Shown here one piece after another: positions 33,701-45,033 of a DNA stretch of 50,345 nucleotides. The translations under genes were made by a program, and so were the position numbers. Source of the DNA: Chara braunii (Eukaryota > Streptophyta > Charophyceae > Charales > Characeae). The DNA is taken from assembly GCA_003427395.1 (NCBI GenBank), contig BFEA01000031.1, positions 4,792,564-4,842,908 of the forward strand. Reading direction: 5' to 3'. Below the pieces are notes generated by a model. That model saw nothing but the letters and a program-made list of their open reading frames with translations, ran no database searches and had not been told where the DNA came from. How positions within the stretch are numbered: the first letter of the stretch is position 1; every line of letters starts with the position of its first letter.

Positions 33701-34260
33701 GTCATCAGAGAGCCTACGGCCAACTGTTCCACTTTAGTTTGACCGGTTGCTGCGCGTTCTGGCCATCATTGCGGGGCCCTCATGAGATTGAAAACAACAA
33801 GGCCCTCTCCTGAGAGTTGAGTCTGTCCCACCCTGTATCGCGAGCGTTTAAAACCCCTTCTTTGGTCTTTCTTACTCTAAGTCTAATCTGAGGTTACGAG
33901 AGGAAGGCGGCAGGCGGGATTGCAACCCGTAGGACCGCAGCAAGGCCTTGTGGGAGGTCCACCCACCAATTGTGGGAGCTCTGCCGGAGCCCAGGCGGGG
34001 TTCTGGAGGCAGGGAACACTCAGGTATAACCTCGCTCTACTTGTGTGATCCCGTTTTCCCCTAAACCTACTACTTTTATCTGACTGGGACTATGATAAAT
34101 ACTATTTTTGAGTTTATATCGTTTGTACTTTATTTCTTGAACCACTCCGAACTGAAAGGAATGAATAATTTGTGAAAGTCATATATTTAATGTGTTTGAA
34201 TTAAGAAAAGGAAAAAAGGGGGAAGGCATGAGGAAGGTATTTTGCATGCGTTTGACCGGG
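30772..34260 (+). other. Non-coding interior after the PBS (non-autonomous element?)
   Basis: No gag or pol frame follows the PBS. The stretch contains A/T runs, scattered Ns (31.33-31.71 kb), and three copies of an approximately 20-bp word (CATTCTAGCGGAAGATTCAT) at about 31966, 32208 and 32377. Two antisense-overlapping ORFs at 33.0-33.5 kb lack motifs. The pattern fits a large non-autonomous LTR derivative, but a 3' LTR is not recognised. Confidence 0.35.
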
Positions 34261-34271
34261 TCAACCCGAGG

Positions 34272-35525
34272 CTGAATCCCTCTAAGTTGAGTGGATTCAG
34301 TGCTGTGTTTTATTTATGTTTGTTGGGCTGATTGCATGACCTGTCAAGGATTGGGCCTATCCTAAGTTGTGCGGTTTAGTTACTGTTTCTTTTCCGGGGT
34401 TTCTTAACAGAAGGACAAACACCTTAAGTTGGGAGGACTCAGAATCCTTGTGTTTTCTTTTGGGTTACTGAAAACAGAGCAGGGGATATTCCAAGTTGCG
34501 TAGACACAGCGTACCCCTAAATTGGTGCGGCTTAGTCATAAGCTGTGTACTTAATGACCAACCAAAGTATAAAATTTGATACATATAATATAAAAACTTG
34601 TATTATCTGACAAACTGGGCACCCTAAGTTGGGAAAGTCAGTCAATAAGTCATGTAGAACAAAAAAGGAAGAGAGACAAATGAAGAATATGAAGTGAAGG
34701 TAACCCGGGCAGACTAAGCGCACCCTTAAGTTAGGGCGTTTCGGTCCTATGCTCGTGATAATACAAAAGAGGCAGACAATTGGTATGAAACTTCTTTATT
34801 TTTTCTTTTAAACATAAGGCAGGGTTGGATGTCTCCCTAAGTTGGGCAGGTCAAACTATCTGCCTAAAAAGAGAGAAAGTTATAAAGTTTGTGCAGAGTA
34901 TTTGTGGTTGTTTGAGCTGGTGTTACGGAGGCTAAACGCACCCCTAAGTTGGGGCGGCTAAGTCATACGTCGTCTGTAACTTGTTTAGCCAGATCAGACG
35001 TACCCTTAAGTTATGGCGGTCTGATCACATTCCCTTATGTACTTTGAAATTGTTTAGGCTAACTAGGTGTACCCCTAAGTTGAGGCGGCTTAGCAATATG
35101 CCCTTGTCGTTGACGTTATACAGGTTGGACGTACCCTTAAGTTAGGGCGGTCTGACCATTCATCGTTTGTGTTTGGTTAGGCAGGTTGGCCATACCCATA
35201 CGTTGGGGCAGTCTAATCCTATGTAATATGTAGACTTCGTTTAAGGCTAAACAGGTGTACCCTCAGTTGGGGCAGTCTAGTCTTATGCCTCATGTCGTTA
35301 GTTAAGCAGAAGTCAGGCGTACCCTTAAGTTAGTGCGGTCTGGCTATATGCTTTATGTACACAGTTTATGTGGAGCCAGGCATACCCCTAAGTTGGGGCA
35401 GTCTGGACAGACGTTTCAGTCATGTAAGCTAGGCATACCCCTAAGTTGGGGCAGTCTAGTTGTGCGTACCCTATTTGTTTTGCTTAGGCAGGTCAGGCGT
35501 ACCCCTAAGTTGAGGCTGTCTGATC
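34272..35525 (+). repeat. Array of hairpin units with co-varying stems
   Basis: About 16 units are spaced roughly 55-100 bp apart. The core is near ACCCCTAAGTTGGGGCGG, itself a small inverted repeat, flanked by 8-bp arms that pair with each other but differ between units. Examples: CTGAATCC/GGATTCAG (34272-34300), GATCAGAC/GTCTGATC (34992-35026), GGTTGGAC/GTCTGACC (35123-35157), AGTCAGGC/GTCTGGCT (35311-35345), AGCTAGGC/GTCTAGTT (35427-35461) and GGTCAGGC/GTCTGATC (35491-35525). Pairs change together, with several G-T wobbles. Sequence between units is unrelated. Function unknown. Confidence 0.8.
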
Positions 35526-35529
35526 GTAT

Positions 35530-38480
35530 GCCATAGGAAATAGGGTTTACTAAGGGTGAAATAAATTGAGAGATTAACGAACTATTTGGATTAAAGTAAT
35601 GTGGAACAGAGAGAGATGTTTATTTATGCATGTTTGCGGGCACTCGTCTGGGCATTTTTTGATATCTTAGTTGTTTTAGATGCTCGCTGAGTGTTGGAGC
35701 TATAGGTAGGTGAGATGGATGATGGGAGGGAAGCTTGGAATGTGGTAGGACTGACCCTACTAGAAGTTATGACTAGTGATAGCTCATGATTCAATCTTCG
35801 AAAGAGGATCATGTAAACTATCTCCAGTTCCAACTATCAAGTAAGCGTCAAAAGTTAACCCCACGTATAGTTGTACTTTGTCTTTGTATTTTTAGCTTTG
35901 TATTAATCTTGGTAACCTCCTGTCCTATGGAAAGCGCTGACAAAATTTTCACAAAATTGAAAAAAAATAGTCATTTTTTGTCTCCTAAAAATTGTGAAAA
36001 GGGATTTTTCCTACGGGAGGCGCTGCCAAAATTGTACAGAATAAGGAGAGTTAGATTATTTCTCAACTAGAAGAAGCTTGACAATTGTCCTTGTCTAGGG
36101 GAGATGCCGCTAAAACTTCCGATAACTTAATGCCAATCAGAGGAAGGTAGAAGGAAACTCAGTAGAAGAGCTAGGCTACGAGATGTAACATGTTCTCCAT
36201 TTGGCTCAAACGTAGTAGTGACTCTCTTTGGCTTGTGTTGTGATGCAGGACTGGGAATTCGATTGAAGGCTCGACTTGTTCGGCCTGATCCTACAGTGTA
36301 TCATCTTCTGTTATCACTGATAACAAGTCGGTTTCCGATTCGTCGGTTTACGATACAACTTGCCTACTTCAGCATCTCGACCTAAGGCCTAAACCCTTGT
36401 GGTTTTTTATGTTTTCTTGGGATTTTCACCCAGACTTCTTTCTAATTGGTCATTTTTAAAGACTGAGTACCTTTGTTGAGGGGTATTGGAAAATGGTTGG
36501 GGCTTGTATGAATGAGGCAGGGGGTGAGTCGCAGAAAAATGGTAAAATTGACTCCCTTAGGGTGTGTGATGTTGTTGTTCAAACTTTTTGTGATCGCAAG
36601 TATGCGTAAGAGAACTTTTTGGTTTAAGCTTGGTGATAATCTGAGTGTTGTGTAAATTTGGATGGACAAGCCACATTGCTGATTGTGAGAATGATTGTGT
36701 GATACCTCACAAACCTTCTATTTGAGTGTCTGGACCACTTTTATTTAAGCTTAACTATTGACAACTAAGGAAAGGGGCGCATGCATGAACTTTTCGACGT
36801 CGCAGTCATGTACACGCTCGCCCTTGCTATTTAAATCATCTTAGTCGGACGTTAGTCCAGAACTTGAATTCAAGGTCCTTGTCCAGGACACTGCAGGTTC
36901 TAACTCAGCTTAGAAGGGTACCCCCTACGGATGGGCGTAGGCGCATTACCCGCCGCGACGCTCTACCTTAAGACAGAAGCGCCACGAGGGTTAAGGGGCT
37001 TGTTCTTCAGCCATTCAATATCGTGAAGGAGGCTTCATTCACGATACCTCATCTTTGACACTTGAGTGTCTTTCGCACCACTGATTCCTATAGAAAATTG
37101 GGCGGACGTGTGTAGTGCATGAAGCGTCACTATAACAAGTTTTCACGAGGACTCGCATAGCTGGGCATTTTGCCTTTTCGTCGTTTGGGCATCCCTCTTA
37201 TTCATCTCTGAGCGCGGACTACACTCGAAGTCCAGCACATAATAAGTTATGGGACGATCGCTCGAAAGGGAAAGGCGACCCCCTCGCTAGACCTTTCCTT
37301 GGGAGACGATTGTCCTATCTAACGGACACTCGCACCTTCTCGGTAGGCTGGGCCCATAAGCCCTGCTTAGTTTTTGTAAAAATCCGCTGGTTTGTTAGGG
37401 TTTTTCTTTTTTTTATCGTTACTGTTTTTCTTTTCCTTATTTTTAATTTATTTTGGTGGAACGATAAAGTTTGGGGCGGAAGGATTAGCATGTCGGCGAT
37501 GGCGCGCCAGGCAACTCACCACTGCTCCAAATTCCTGCCTGCCCTTTAGGGCACCGCAGGGTGCAGAAGATGGTAAGGCTCTCAGGGCGCCTTTGTGCTC
37601 GCTAAAGGTTTACCCTTCTTAGCACGCGCTTTGGCCGACGCCTTAGCACCGAGAGTGACCCCATGACTTGGATGGGACCGCTCCCTTAAGGGCACCACAT
37701 AGTACTCCATCATTGCGACTGCTCATGTATTCGTGCATGGCTGGTCATTATGGAGGAGACTCGAGAAGTAACATCCAATTTTTAAAGAAGTTTGTGAATG
37801 GTCTTGACGCGACCTTAGTCCGGGAGAAGTTATGGCCCTTATGGGTCAAGCGTAGATAGGGACTAAGCGCGATCTACGAGTGAAACTTGAAGAATTATTT
37901 TCTCAGAGAGTATCGCGTGGTTAGAATGGCCGTCCTAGTCGACCAGCGTAAGGTCGCGTTCGAGAGATCAGCGCCTTGGCCGATGGCTCACGTACGGGTT
38001 CGATACTAGCGTTGACCGCGTGCACCCCCTATGCTACAGCGAACGAGAAACGCCCTCGGTCGGGCCACCTTTGCGATTGCATACAAAAAGTCTTCGCACG
38101 TGGTTCGGTAGCTCGACGGGGACACGCCCACTCAAGGGATGGTGATAGCTCCCGCTGGTGAAGGTAAGACGTGCCTCACGTGACCCTGTCCTGTCGTAGG
38201 GGCTCGCGAGAGGTACGGCTGGCGCACTCGGTCGGAGCAGGGAAACACTCTACATAACAAGTCCTGCAAAATCCTGCATGACGTGGCCGGGATGGTCCCC
38301 TTGTGGGACTGATGGGCTCGATAACGCTGCTCCACTCAAGCCCAACCTCGTATCCACCTTCGAACTCAGGAGTGCCATGCTTCTGTCTCCAGCCGCCATC
38401 GCTTAATCGTTCGTTCCACCATTCCCTTCAAGACGACGATGTGACTTGCGGGACGATGGAGGGAGTTCGGCGGTACAAGA
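35530..38480. other. No gene recognised
   Basis: Short ORFs only, none with a motif. A 9-bp perfect hairpin TATCGTGAA/TTCACGATA lies at about 37019-37046. GC content rises after 36.8 kb. No rRNA or tRNA features are seen. Confidence 0.5.
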
Positions 38481-38484
38481 GGTG

Positions 38485-38552
38485 TGGGGGTCTGCGGCCC
38501 ACTTTCTTGACCCACTTATGTGCGATCTGGCATCATTAAGGGACATTGTATT
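38485..38552 (+). repeat. Retroposon 3'-end-like sequence, copy 1
   Basis: GCGGCCCACTTTCTTGACCC, then ACTTATGTGCGATCTGGCAT and CATTAAGGGACATTGTATT, matches copy 2 at 39.1 kb almost base for base and then stops matching at a T-rich tail. Confidence 0.55.
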
Positions 38553-39124
38553 TCTTATTTTATCTGAAAGAGACTGTGTAGCATTATGCCAGCAACTGTG
38601 CATCTAGTTGGACGTTAAGTGGACAAAGCAGATTCAACAGAAAACAAATCCTCAGTCCACATCAACCATACCCATGGGACTACGGTTGGGAATCGGTACC
38701 GGGAAGTCGTTGCTAGAGACCCGTTTTTTCCATCCTTAGATTTACTAAATCACGGATTACAAGCATCGCGATCTTCAGTACCTCGACAATCTACGACGAC
38801 CAATACTCCAACCAAGCATCTACGATCTTCTGGGTTCGTCATTTCAGGTTCGACTTGACACTCACCCAGGCTGAAGAACAGCCTCACTGACCCTTCCACT
38901 CTCACTGCCTTGACCAGCGACAGTATAAGTCACAGGCGTCTGCCCAGCAACAATAGCTTGAGAACCTTCCCGAGTTGCGCCTTCTAGGCCCCGACTTCTT
39001 GTTGCATTCATTGCGAATGCAAATCTGCGTGCACACCACACAAGGGTCGGGTCTTTTCATAGGTCGAGTCCTTTTCCTCGCCTTCATTTGGTGAAGCGGT
39101 CCCGCCCGCCCTCGATCTTCCCGC

Positions 39125-39201
39125 GGTGTGCGGGCCTGCGGCCCACTTTCTTGACTCACTTCTGTGCGATTTGGCATCATGAAGGGACAGTGTATTATTA
39201 C

Positions 39202-39256
<55 letters not shown>

Positions 39257-39257
39257 T
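39125..39257 (+). repeat. Retroposon 3'-end-like sequence, copy 2, with (ATT)n tail
   Basis: The same block as at 38.49 kb ends GGGACAGTGTATTATTA and runs into about 20 ATT units (39194-39257). A shared 3' end followed by a variable microsatellite tail is typical of LINEs and SINEs whose reverse transcriptase makes short-repeat tails. No body is recognised. Confidence 0.5.
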
Positions 39258-39723
39258 AAAGTCGTATTCTTCTTTCAATTTCACCTCACACTACCTACCT
39301 ACCACTACTAATTGTAGGCATACGAGGAACCTAGTAGCAACCAGCACCGTGTTCACGAGAGAACATGCAGGGGCTGCTCCCGACTTGTAGGTGGGCGGAA
39401 GAGACGTGTGCAATAGAAAAAGAAGAAAAAAGAAAAGGAAAAAACGAACTGGATGTCCCCAAGGATGCAGGTATAAAGAGGAGGTCGGCTTGTCGGGAGA
39501 TGAAGAAGAGTAGGGGGTGAAAGGAAATAGAAGGAGGGCTGACTGTATTCATTTAAAAAAAAAAAAAAAATCTTAAATAATAGATCTCAGGGTTGACCAT
39601 ACGCGGATGGTTGATTGGTGGTCTTAAGAATGTTTTTGAACCCTGGGTCCTAACAATTCTTCTTAGGTGGTTTCGATGCTGTTAGACTCAGTGACTTATG
39701 GTTGTTCCATGCCAGAACGACGC

Positions 39724-42195
39724 TGTGACGCCCAAAACCTCAAGCCCAACGCGACTTCCTGATCGGAGTGGGATATGGGCCTGGAAGTGCAAAAAGGGGT
39801 GTGCCAAGGATTTTTGGGAAAGTGGGGGTGGAGTCCTAGGTCGGAACTGAGATCTCCTGTGGCAAAGTTTCAGGGGTATAGATGCAATAGGGCTAAGGGG
39901 CGATTTACTTCCGGCCTGATGGCGGTCGAGGTCGTGCAGCATAAGGCAGATAGCCTGCACGGTGCATTCAAGGTCGTCTGATCCGTCTGTTTTGTTGGGG
40001 GCGGTTCGGGGAGAGACCCGCCCGGGATGGTTGTGGTTTCGATGAGTCGAACCTTCGGGTGCAGACACGTGGCGTTTTTCATCGCGCGTTTTGGTTAGGC
40101 CCCCTAGTTTCAGCGGCTCGTCGGTTGCCTCATCGCTGACAATTTCCGCAAGGCGTGAGGGGGGCAACACGGGGCGATGGAATTCCACGGAACCACCGTG
40201 AGTTGGTGATATGGGAGGAGGAGACGGAAGGGAGGGAAATTGGCAGTGATAACGACGAAGCCGGGGGATATGAAGTATTGCGTGTTGTACGTAGTGGGAA
40301 AATTGAGGCACCTAGGATCGCTGGTAGTGGCACAATGAAACTCCCTGGGGCACAATCGATTCTCGGTTAGGCAGGGAAATTTCGGGTATCTTTGCCTAAT
40401 ACATTCTCTCACCCAAGGGTCGAAGTACTCCGAGTCCTAGGAGCTCAGCATCTTATCCTTTTGGTGTGATGGAATTCCTCCACACGCGTCTAACTGGCAG
40501 GGGGATTTTGCCGATGGGATATCGGAAATTCCTATCCGTTTAGGTGTGTGGGGGAAGGAAAATGCCCGCCTACCCGATATCGAAGGTGTCAAGTTCGTCA
40601 ATGGTCGTGAATCGGCATGCATGGATATGTGTAGGCTGTGCAGATCAGATCGGGTTACACGCATCCCCTCGAGGTATTCCCTTGTTTCTGGACAATAAAC
40701 TACCCAATTATCTAATCATCCTGTGATCCCGCACGCAATCGTTCCTGAGCATGCAAGGTGCTATTACACATCAGGCATCGCAGCTACAACAGTGGCTCAA
40801 AAAGGATAAACAACAATGAAAGCAGTAATCACGACTACGCAAAAGTTTCTACTATGCTCACGAGTGTATCAAAATGACAAGCAAAGGCAAGGACCAAACA
40901 AAGGAAAAGCAACAGATATGACATTCATTCATCCATTCATTCAACAAAACACACAACAAACGCGATAAAGACAATCGCAAAACGAGTGTGGGATGAAACC
41001 GAGACAAGGATTCCAAAAGCAAAAGAAAACAGGCGAGTCGCCCTAAGCCGAGATCAAAATTTATATACAAAAGCAAAGAGGGAGAAAAGACAAAGAAAAT
41101 TGTGAATCCACGTCCATCAACCTCAACTCCCTCTTCCTCTCTCTATCTCTCTCCAATGCGGACAGTCCGTCGTCCCATACCAACCCACGAAGTCGTCACC
41201 CCGCTTAGTCCTCCTGCACCCGTCAGGTTCGCCCGCTTGCTACAGTCCTTCGTAGCCCCACGCGTCAGCCCCACACATTCGGGACCAGCGTCGGGTCGCC
41301 CGACTCCACTTCAACTCACCTCTTACTTCGCTCGTGAGCCGACCCTCACTGATCGCGCTACCCCGAGCTTCCAACAACTGGTCAAGAGAGCTATCTAATC
41401 GCGCTGCCAGAATTTATAGCGTGCATGCATGAGCGAAGAACACGAAATTGCAAGAAAAATTGCAAGGACTTAGAAAGGGGATTAGGAGAGGGACCGCCTA
41501 CGTTCTGCATGGCCAGAGCGCGGCGTGGGGGACGTAGCCACTCTCCACGCATCGATCCGAGCATGCAGGTCACGGGGAGAACCAGGCACAACAAAAAGGA
41601 AAGAGAGGGCGGGAAAGACGACGCTTAAGAAGAAAGATACAGTTACAATGACGCCCACCCAAAAATTACAGTTACTTGCAAGATTAAGGGCGCCGACTAA
41701 CCAGAGCTCCGTTGTAAGAAGCACACAAGAAAGATAGTGCACGACAAAAGAAATCCCGAATTCCTAAATTTCTAAATTCCTAAATTCCTAGCTGATGTAA
41801 AAAGAAACACAAATTTCGAAAAGAAAATCCGAAGTTCCGAGAGCCATCAAGGGCTCGATAAGATTTGAAAAGAAATTAAAAAAGATTGGAGCAAAATTCC
41901 CACGCAACCTCCGCGCCTAAAACTCGACAACAGAACAAGAAAGAAGCGATGTCAAACATTATTATTCGCGCCTTTGTCGGCGCGACATCCACTCAATCGG
42001 CCCTCTCGGGATTTGCTCGGCCTTGAACCCAGTCGTCCGAAAAGAAGCGACGAAAGAGAAAAGACGAAAACGCGAGGACACTGATGCAATTTTCCTTCGA
42101 TACTGATCTCCTGTAATTGGCCCAACCTTCCCATCTTAGGACCCCTGATTGTCATCGCGCAGAGAATCGCGCGGAACAGAAATTGGTTCGTCACA
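39724..42195 (+). mobile_element. LTR-like sequence, copy C
   Basis: A 2472-bp sequence from TGTGACGCC to TTCGTCACA, related to copy A along its length and without the hAT-like insertion. Near the end come the shared words ACAACAGAACAAGAAAGAAG and GGTTCGTCACA. No 5-bp target duplication (GACGC on the left, TATGT on the right), so it is either old, truncated by its neighbour, or part of a rearranged element. Confidence 0.6.
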
Positions 42196-42203
42196 TATGT
42201 GAC
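42190..42203. other. Tail-to-head terminal junction
   Basis: GTCACATATGTGAC is a 14-bp perfect palindrome formed by the end of copy C (CGTCACA), TA, and a new TGTGACACCC terminus. It looks like the abutted ends of two related terminal repeats. Confidence 0.5.
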
Positions 42204-43210
42204 ACCCAAGGGGTTCCAATCTTAAGCAAGCTCCTGCTTGCTTGAATCGTGACACGTGTCGATTTGTCTAATCGATCCACACGCGGAGCTTTCTACGTGG
42301 CCACCAACCGTGCAAAAGAGTGTAGAAGTCATTCAGGGTGGTACACGTGGCTCTATCCTATAATTTTTCTCAGGATGGGCTCTCTTCAGTCCGAGGAGGG
42401 GATCGTGCGTGCCGTCGCCGTGGCACGTGCCAATCAACCATACACCAATGTCCTACGGGAAGGGGAAAGGGAAGGNGATANATGGGGGCATGGTGAGGGG
42501 GTGGCTAGTCNGGAGTGGGGGCGAGGAGCNTTCCAACCTACAGGTTTCNCGGGAAGGGCAATCTAATTACCAATGGGGGAGGCGGTGGAGGATGCTGGGG
42601 AAGAGGAGGCATGAAGCGGTTGATGGCCGAAGATTCGAAAGCGGGAAGGGAGGTGTAATGGATGGAGCGATGGATGCAGGGCAAACGAGGTTCTTCGCGA
42701 TGGTGGGGGAGAGAGGCAATATAGTCGAGGTAGATAGTGGAGAGAGTGCGGCGAAGGGTGGTGCGAAAATTCTCGTAGTCTTCACAGGCGGGCATCGTTC
42801 CTAATATAATACAATATATTTCTATATGGTTATATTCCCTGCAATCTGCACTAAACATGAGAACATGGAGAAGAAAAGACTCTACTACAGAGCGGGTGGT
42901 AACATGCAGAAAGACGGTGACTAGGAGACAGGTGGCGTAAAGATGGTGGAAGAGGTCTGGAGGGAAGGGACACCATCCAACGGGGAACGGGGGTCTACCA
43001 GGGAGTCGGGTGAGCATTAGGAAGTCAAGGGGACGGTGAGAGAACGAACGGGGACGAAGGCCAATCGCCCTCATGCTGATGTAGGCGAAGGGCAGGTCGG
43101 GAAGAGGAACCAGACGAAGTCGGCGATTCGCTCCTTCGGCGACATCTTCCCGATCCCTCCGTTGCGGTTCCATCGTTTCCTTCATCTTCCTTCGGGGGCT
43201 CCAGATCGAG
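42198..43210 (-). mobile_element. Probable 3' LTR/UTR of the minus-strand Ty3 element
   Basis: The stretch between the TGTGACACCC terminus and the third ORF has no convincing gene. It contains a TATA-rich segment at about 42803-42832. By position it should hold the polypurine tract and 3' LTR of the Ty3 element. The inner LTR edge and a matching 5' LTR (which would lie beyond 50345) cannot be seen. Confidence 0.3.
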
Positions 43211-44556
43211 CTACGGGTTTCCCAACAATAGATCCGGCGGGGACCTTTCCTCAACCGACCGTTTTCCCTCCGCCTTTTCCAACCGTTTTCGCGCTCCGGC
43301 CTCTTCTTCTTCCTTGCTTTGTTCGCGGTGCTGATTCGGCCCACCGGCTACCTCTTCTTCTTCTGCTGGCTCCTCTTCTTCCTCGTCCTCTTTTTCTTCC
43401 TGAATGTAATCAGGATCGTCACTATCTCTGCTCGACTCTTCTTCTTCTTCTTCTTCTTCTTCTTCTTCTTCTTCTTCTTCTTCTTCGCCTTCGCCTTCCT
43501 CCTCGCCTTCGTGTTCCTCTTGCCGAGCATTTCCTTTCCGGATGATGGGGTCCCACACTGTGAGATCGGCGACGTCGATCTCTAGAAAAAGAGCTTGGGA
43601 CGGATAGACACAATTGTCGCCGTCCAGCTCAGTACACGTGGACCACAGCAGGCGTGGCTCGAGTGTTCGGGAAAGCGCGTGGGTGCCTGGCTGATTGTGA
43701 CACCGCGGTAAGATATCCCGGGGCAGGTTGTCCACCAACTGCGTCTGAAACTCCAGCAGTTCGCTCGTAATTAGAGTGAGATTTTCGTCATCCACCTTTC
43801 CGAACAGTATCCCCAATAGATCCCCCTCCGTTGCCGTTTTTCAGACTTGTACAATCAGCAGCTTCACTTCGTCATATGGAAGTTCTGGACCCTCTCCATA
43901 CGACGTCGGCTCAGACCAGCAGAACTTTACTTCCAGCAAGCAGAAGACAAGCTCTGCGTATGCCTCCCACCAGTCGCTCCACTTCTCCTCGTGCAGTATC
44001 GGCACACTGATCTGCTTGACATGATAAGAGAGAGAGGGGGCGTGAGCAGATTGCCAGAGGGTGGGGATGTTAGAGAAAAGGTCAAAGAGAGAAAGGCGGC
44101 GATGACTCATCGGGGCGGCGCAAAGGGACGAAGCTTTGGTAACACGATCGGCGGCGAATCACTAGAAGAGCGAAGCTGCAGATCGATGTCGTGTGCGGGC
44201 ACGACTGTATCCCCGTGTCGAGCAAGGAGTGCTGTCCATGCTGCCTGGATCTCTTCGCCCCATGCTCGCAAGGTTCGGAGGATGTCGGGATGGATCGCCG
44301 ATGGCACCGCCGTAATATCCCCGATGCCAGAAGGGGACAAACGCTCGAAGGCCGAAATCTCGGCCAGAACACGTATTGCTGCCGCTTGCGAAAACCGAAA
44401 TTCCGTGGTTGTGTGGATTGCCACTGTACTGAAGAAAGCTGCAAATCGAAGAAGATCGACACTGAGGCGTGGCCGCTGTACTTGCCGGATGTTACTGATC
44501 CGTCCTCTCGGGGTTAGCAGCTGCGCAGTGATCACCTGCTCCACTGAAAAGCTCAT
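43211..44556 (-). pseudogene. Third ORF of the Ty3 element, acidic, unknown function
   Basis: It starts at an ATG that overlaps the pol stop as ATGA (44553-44556). The first 149 codons carry a helical region (LLRFAAFFSTVAIHTTTEF, then RTLRAWGEEIQAAWTALLA) and end at 44107. The frame shifts and continues from about 44110 (WSDWWEAYAELVFCLLEVKF), passes an in-frame TGA at 43841, and continues to 43211 with FQTQLVDNLPRDILPRCHNQ. A poly-Glu tract encoded by a CTT microsatellite follows, then a charged tail. No env-like membrane segment or known domain is seen. It could be an accessory protein or a captured gene. Confidence 0.4.
43436..43487. repeat. (CTT)n microsatellite
   Basis: Seventeen CTT units, read as poly-Glu on the minus strand. 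Confidence 0.95.
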
Positions 44557-45033
44557 GGCGATGGAGATGAGGACGGAGCAAGAGAGACAGGAGGGGATGA
44601 GAGCGACAAAGAATCGTCATCCTCATCTGTAGCGAAGGAGGAAGCAGACGCAACTAGAGGTGAAGATGAAGGGAGAGGACATAGATAGGACACGTGGCGC
44701 ACAGTCGGCCGAGCCGATCGGCTTCCCGAGACCTCAGGCACGAGGCGCACGGTGTTCACTCCGTTCGGGCCGAGTATGATCACACGAAATCGCCCGAAAA
44801 ATCATGGCGCTATCTTCCCTTGGCGAGCACATTTCCTCACCTGCACCAGGTACCCTAATATATATTGGGGCCGTGGTCCTCCGTTCCCATTTCGCGCCTC
44901 ATAGCTACGGACCTGTCGGTCGTGGGTCAACTCAGTCATTTTCTGGCGCTTTCGGGCTAATCTGGGAAGGGACCGTTCCATCAGCTCCATGTGCCGTTTG
45001 GCCTTGTCCCGAACCGTGGCTCTTGTGGGCCGT
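44553..45033 (-). other. Integrase C-terminal GPF/Y-like region
   Basis: It continues in the phase of the integrase past a stop at 45033. ELMERSLPRLARKRQKMTEL then YILGYLVQVRK matches the 'R...GDLV.vR' stretch. After a TGA at about 44802 comes FFGRFRVI-LGPNGVNTVRL, the GPF/Y-type module of Ty3 integrases. A Ser/Pro-rich end follows and stops at 44553. Confidence 0.6.

Noticed and set aside
34272-35525. CRISPR-like array
   Set aside because: Units are diverged, spacing is irregular, the context is eukaryotic retroelement DNA and there are no cas genes.
36890-37060. rRNA-like or organelle-like sequence
   Set aside because: GC-rich words looked rRNA-like at first, but no conserved rRNA block could be matched.
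38902-39180. 92-codon Cys/Arg-rich minus-strand ORF
   Set aside because: It overlaps the retroposon 3'-end repeat and lacks regular zinc-finger spacing.
42538-43344. 268-codon minus-strand ORF
   Set aside because: It overlaps the acidic third ORF of the Ty3 element, starts in low-quality sequence with Ns, and has no recognisable motif; probably LTR/UTR sequence.
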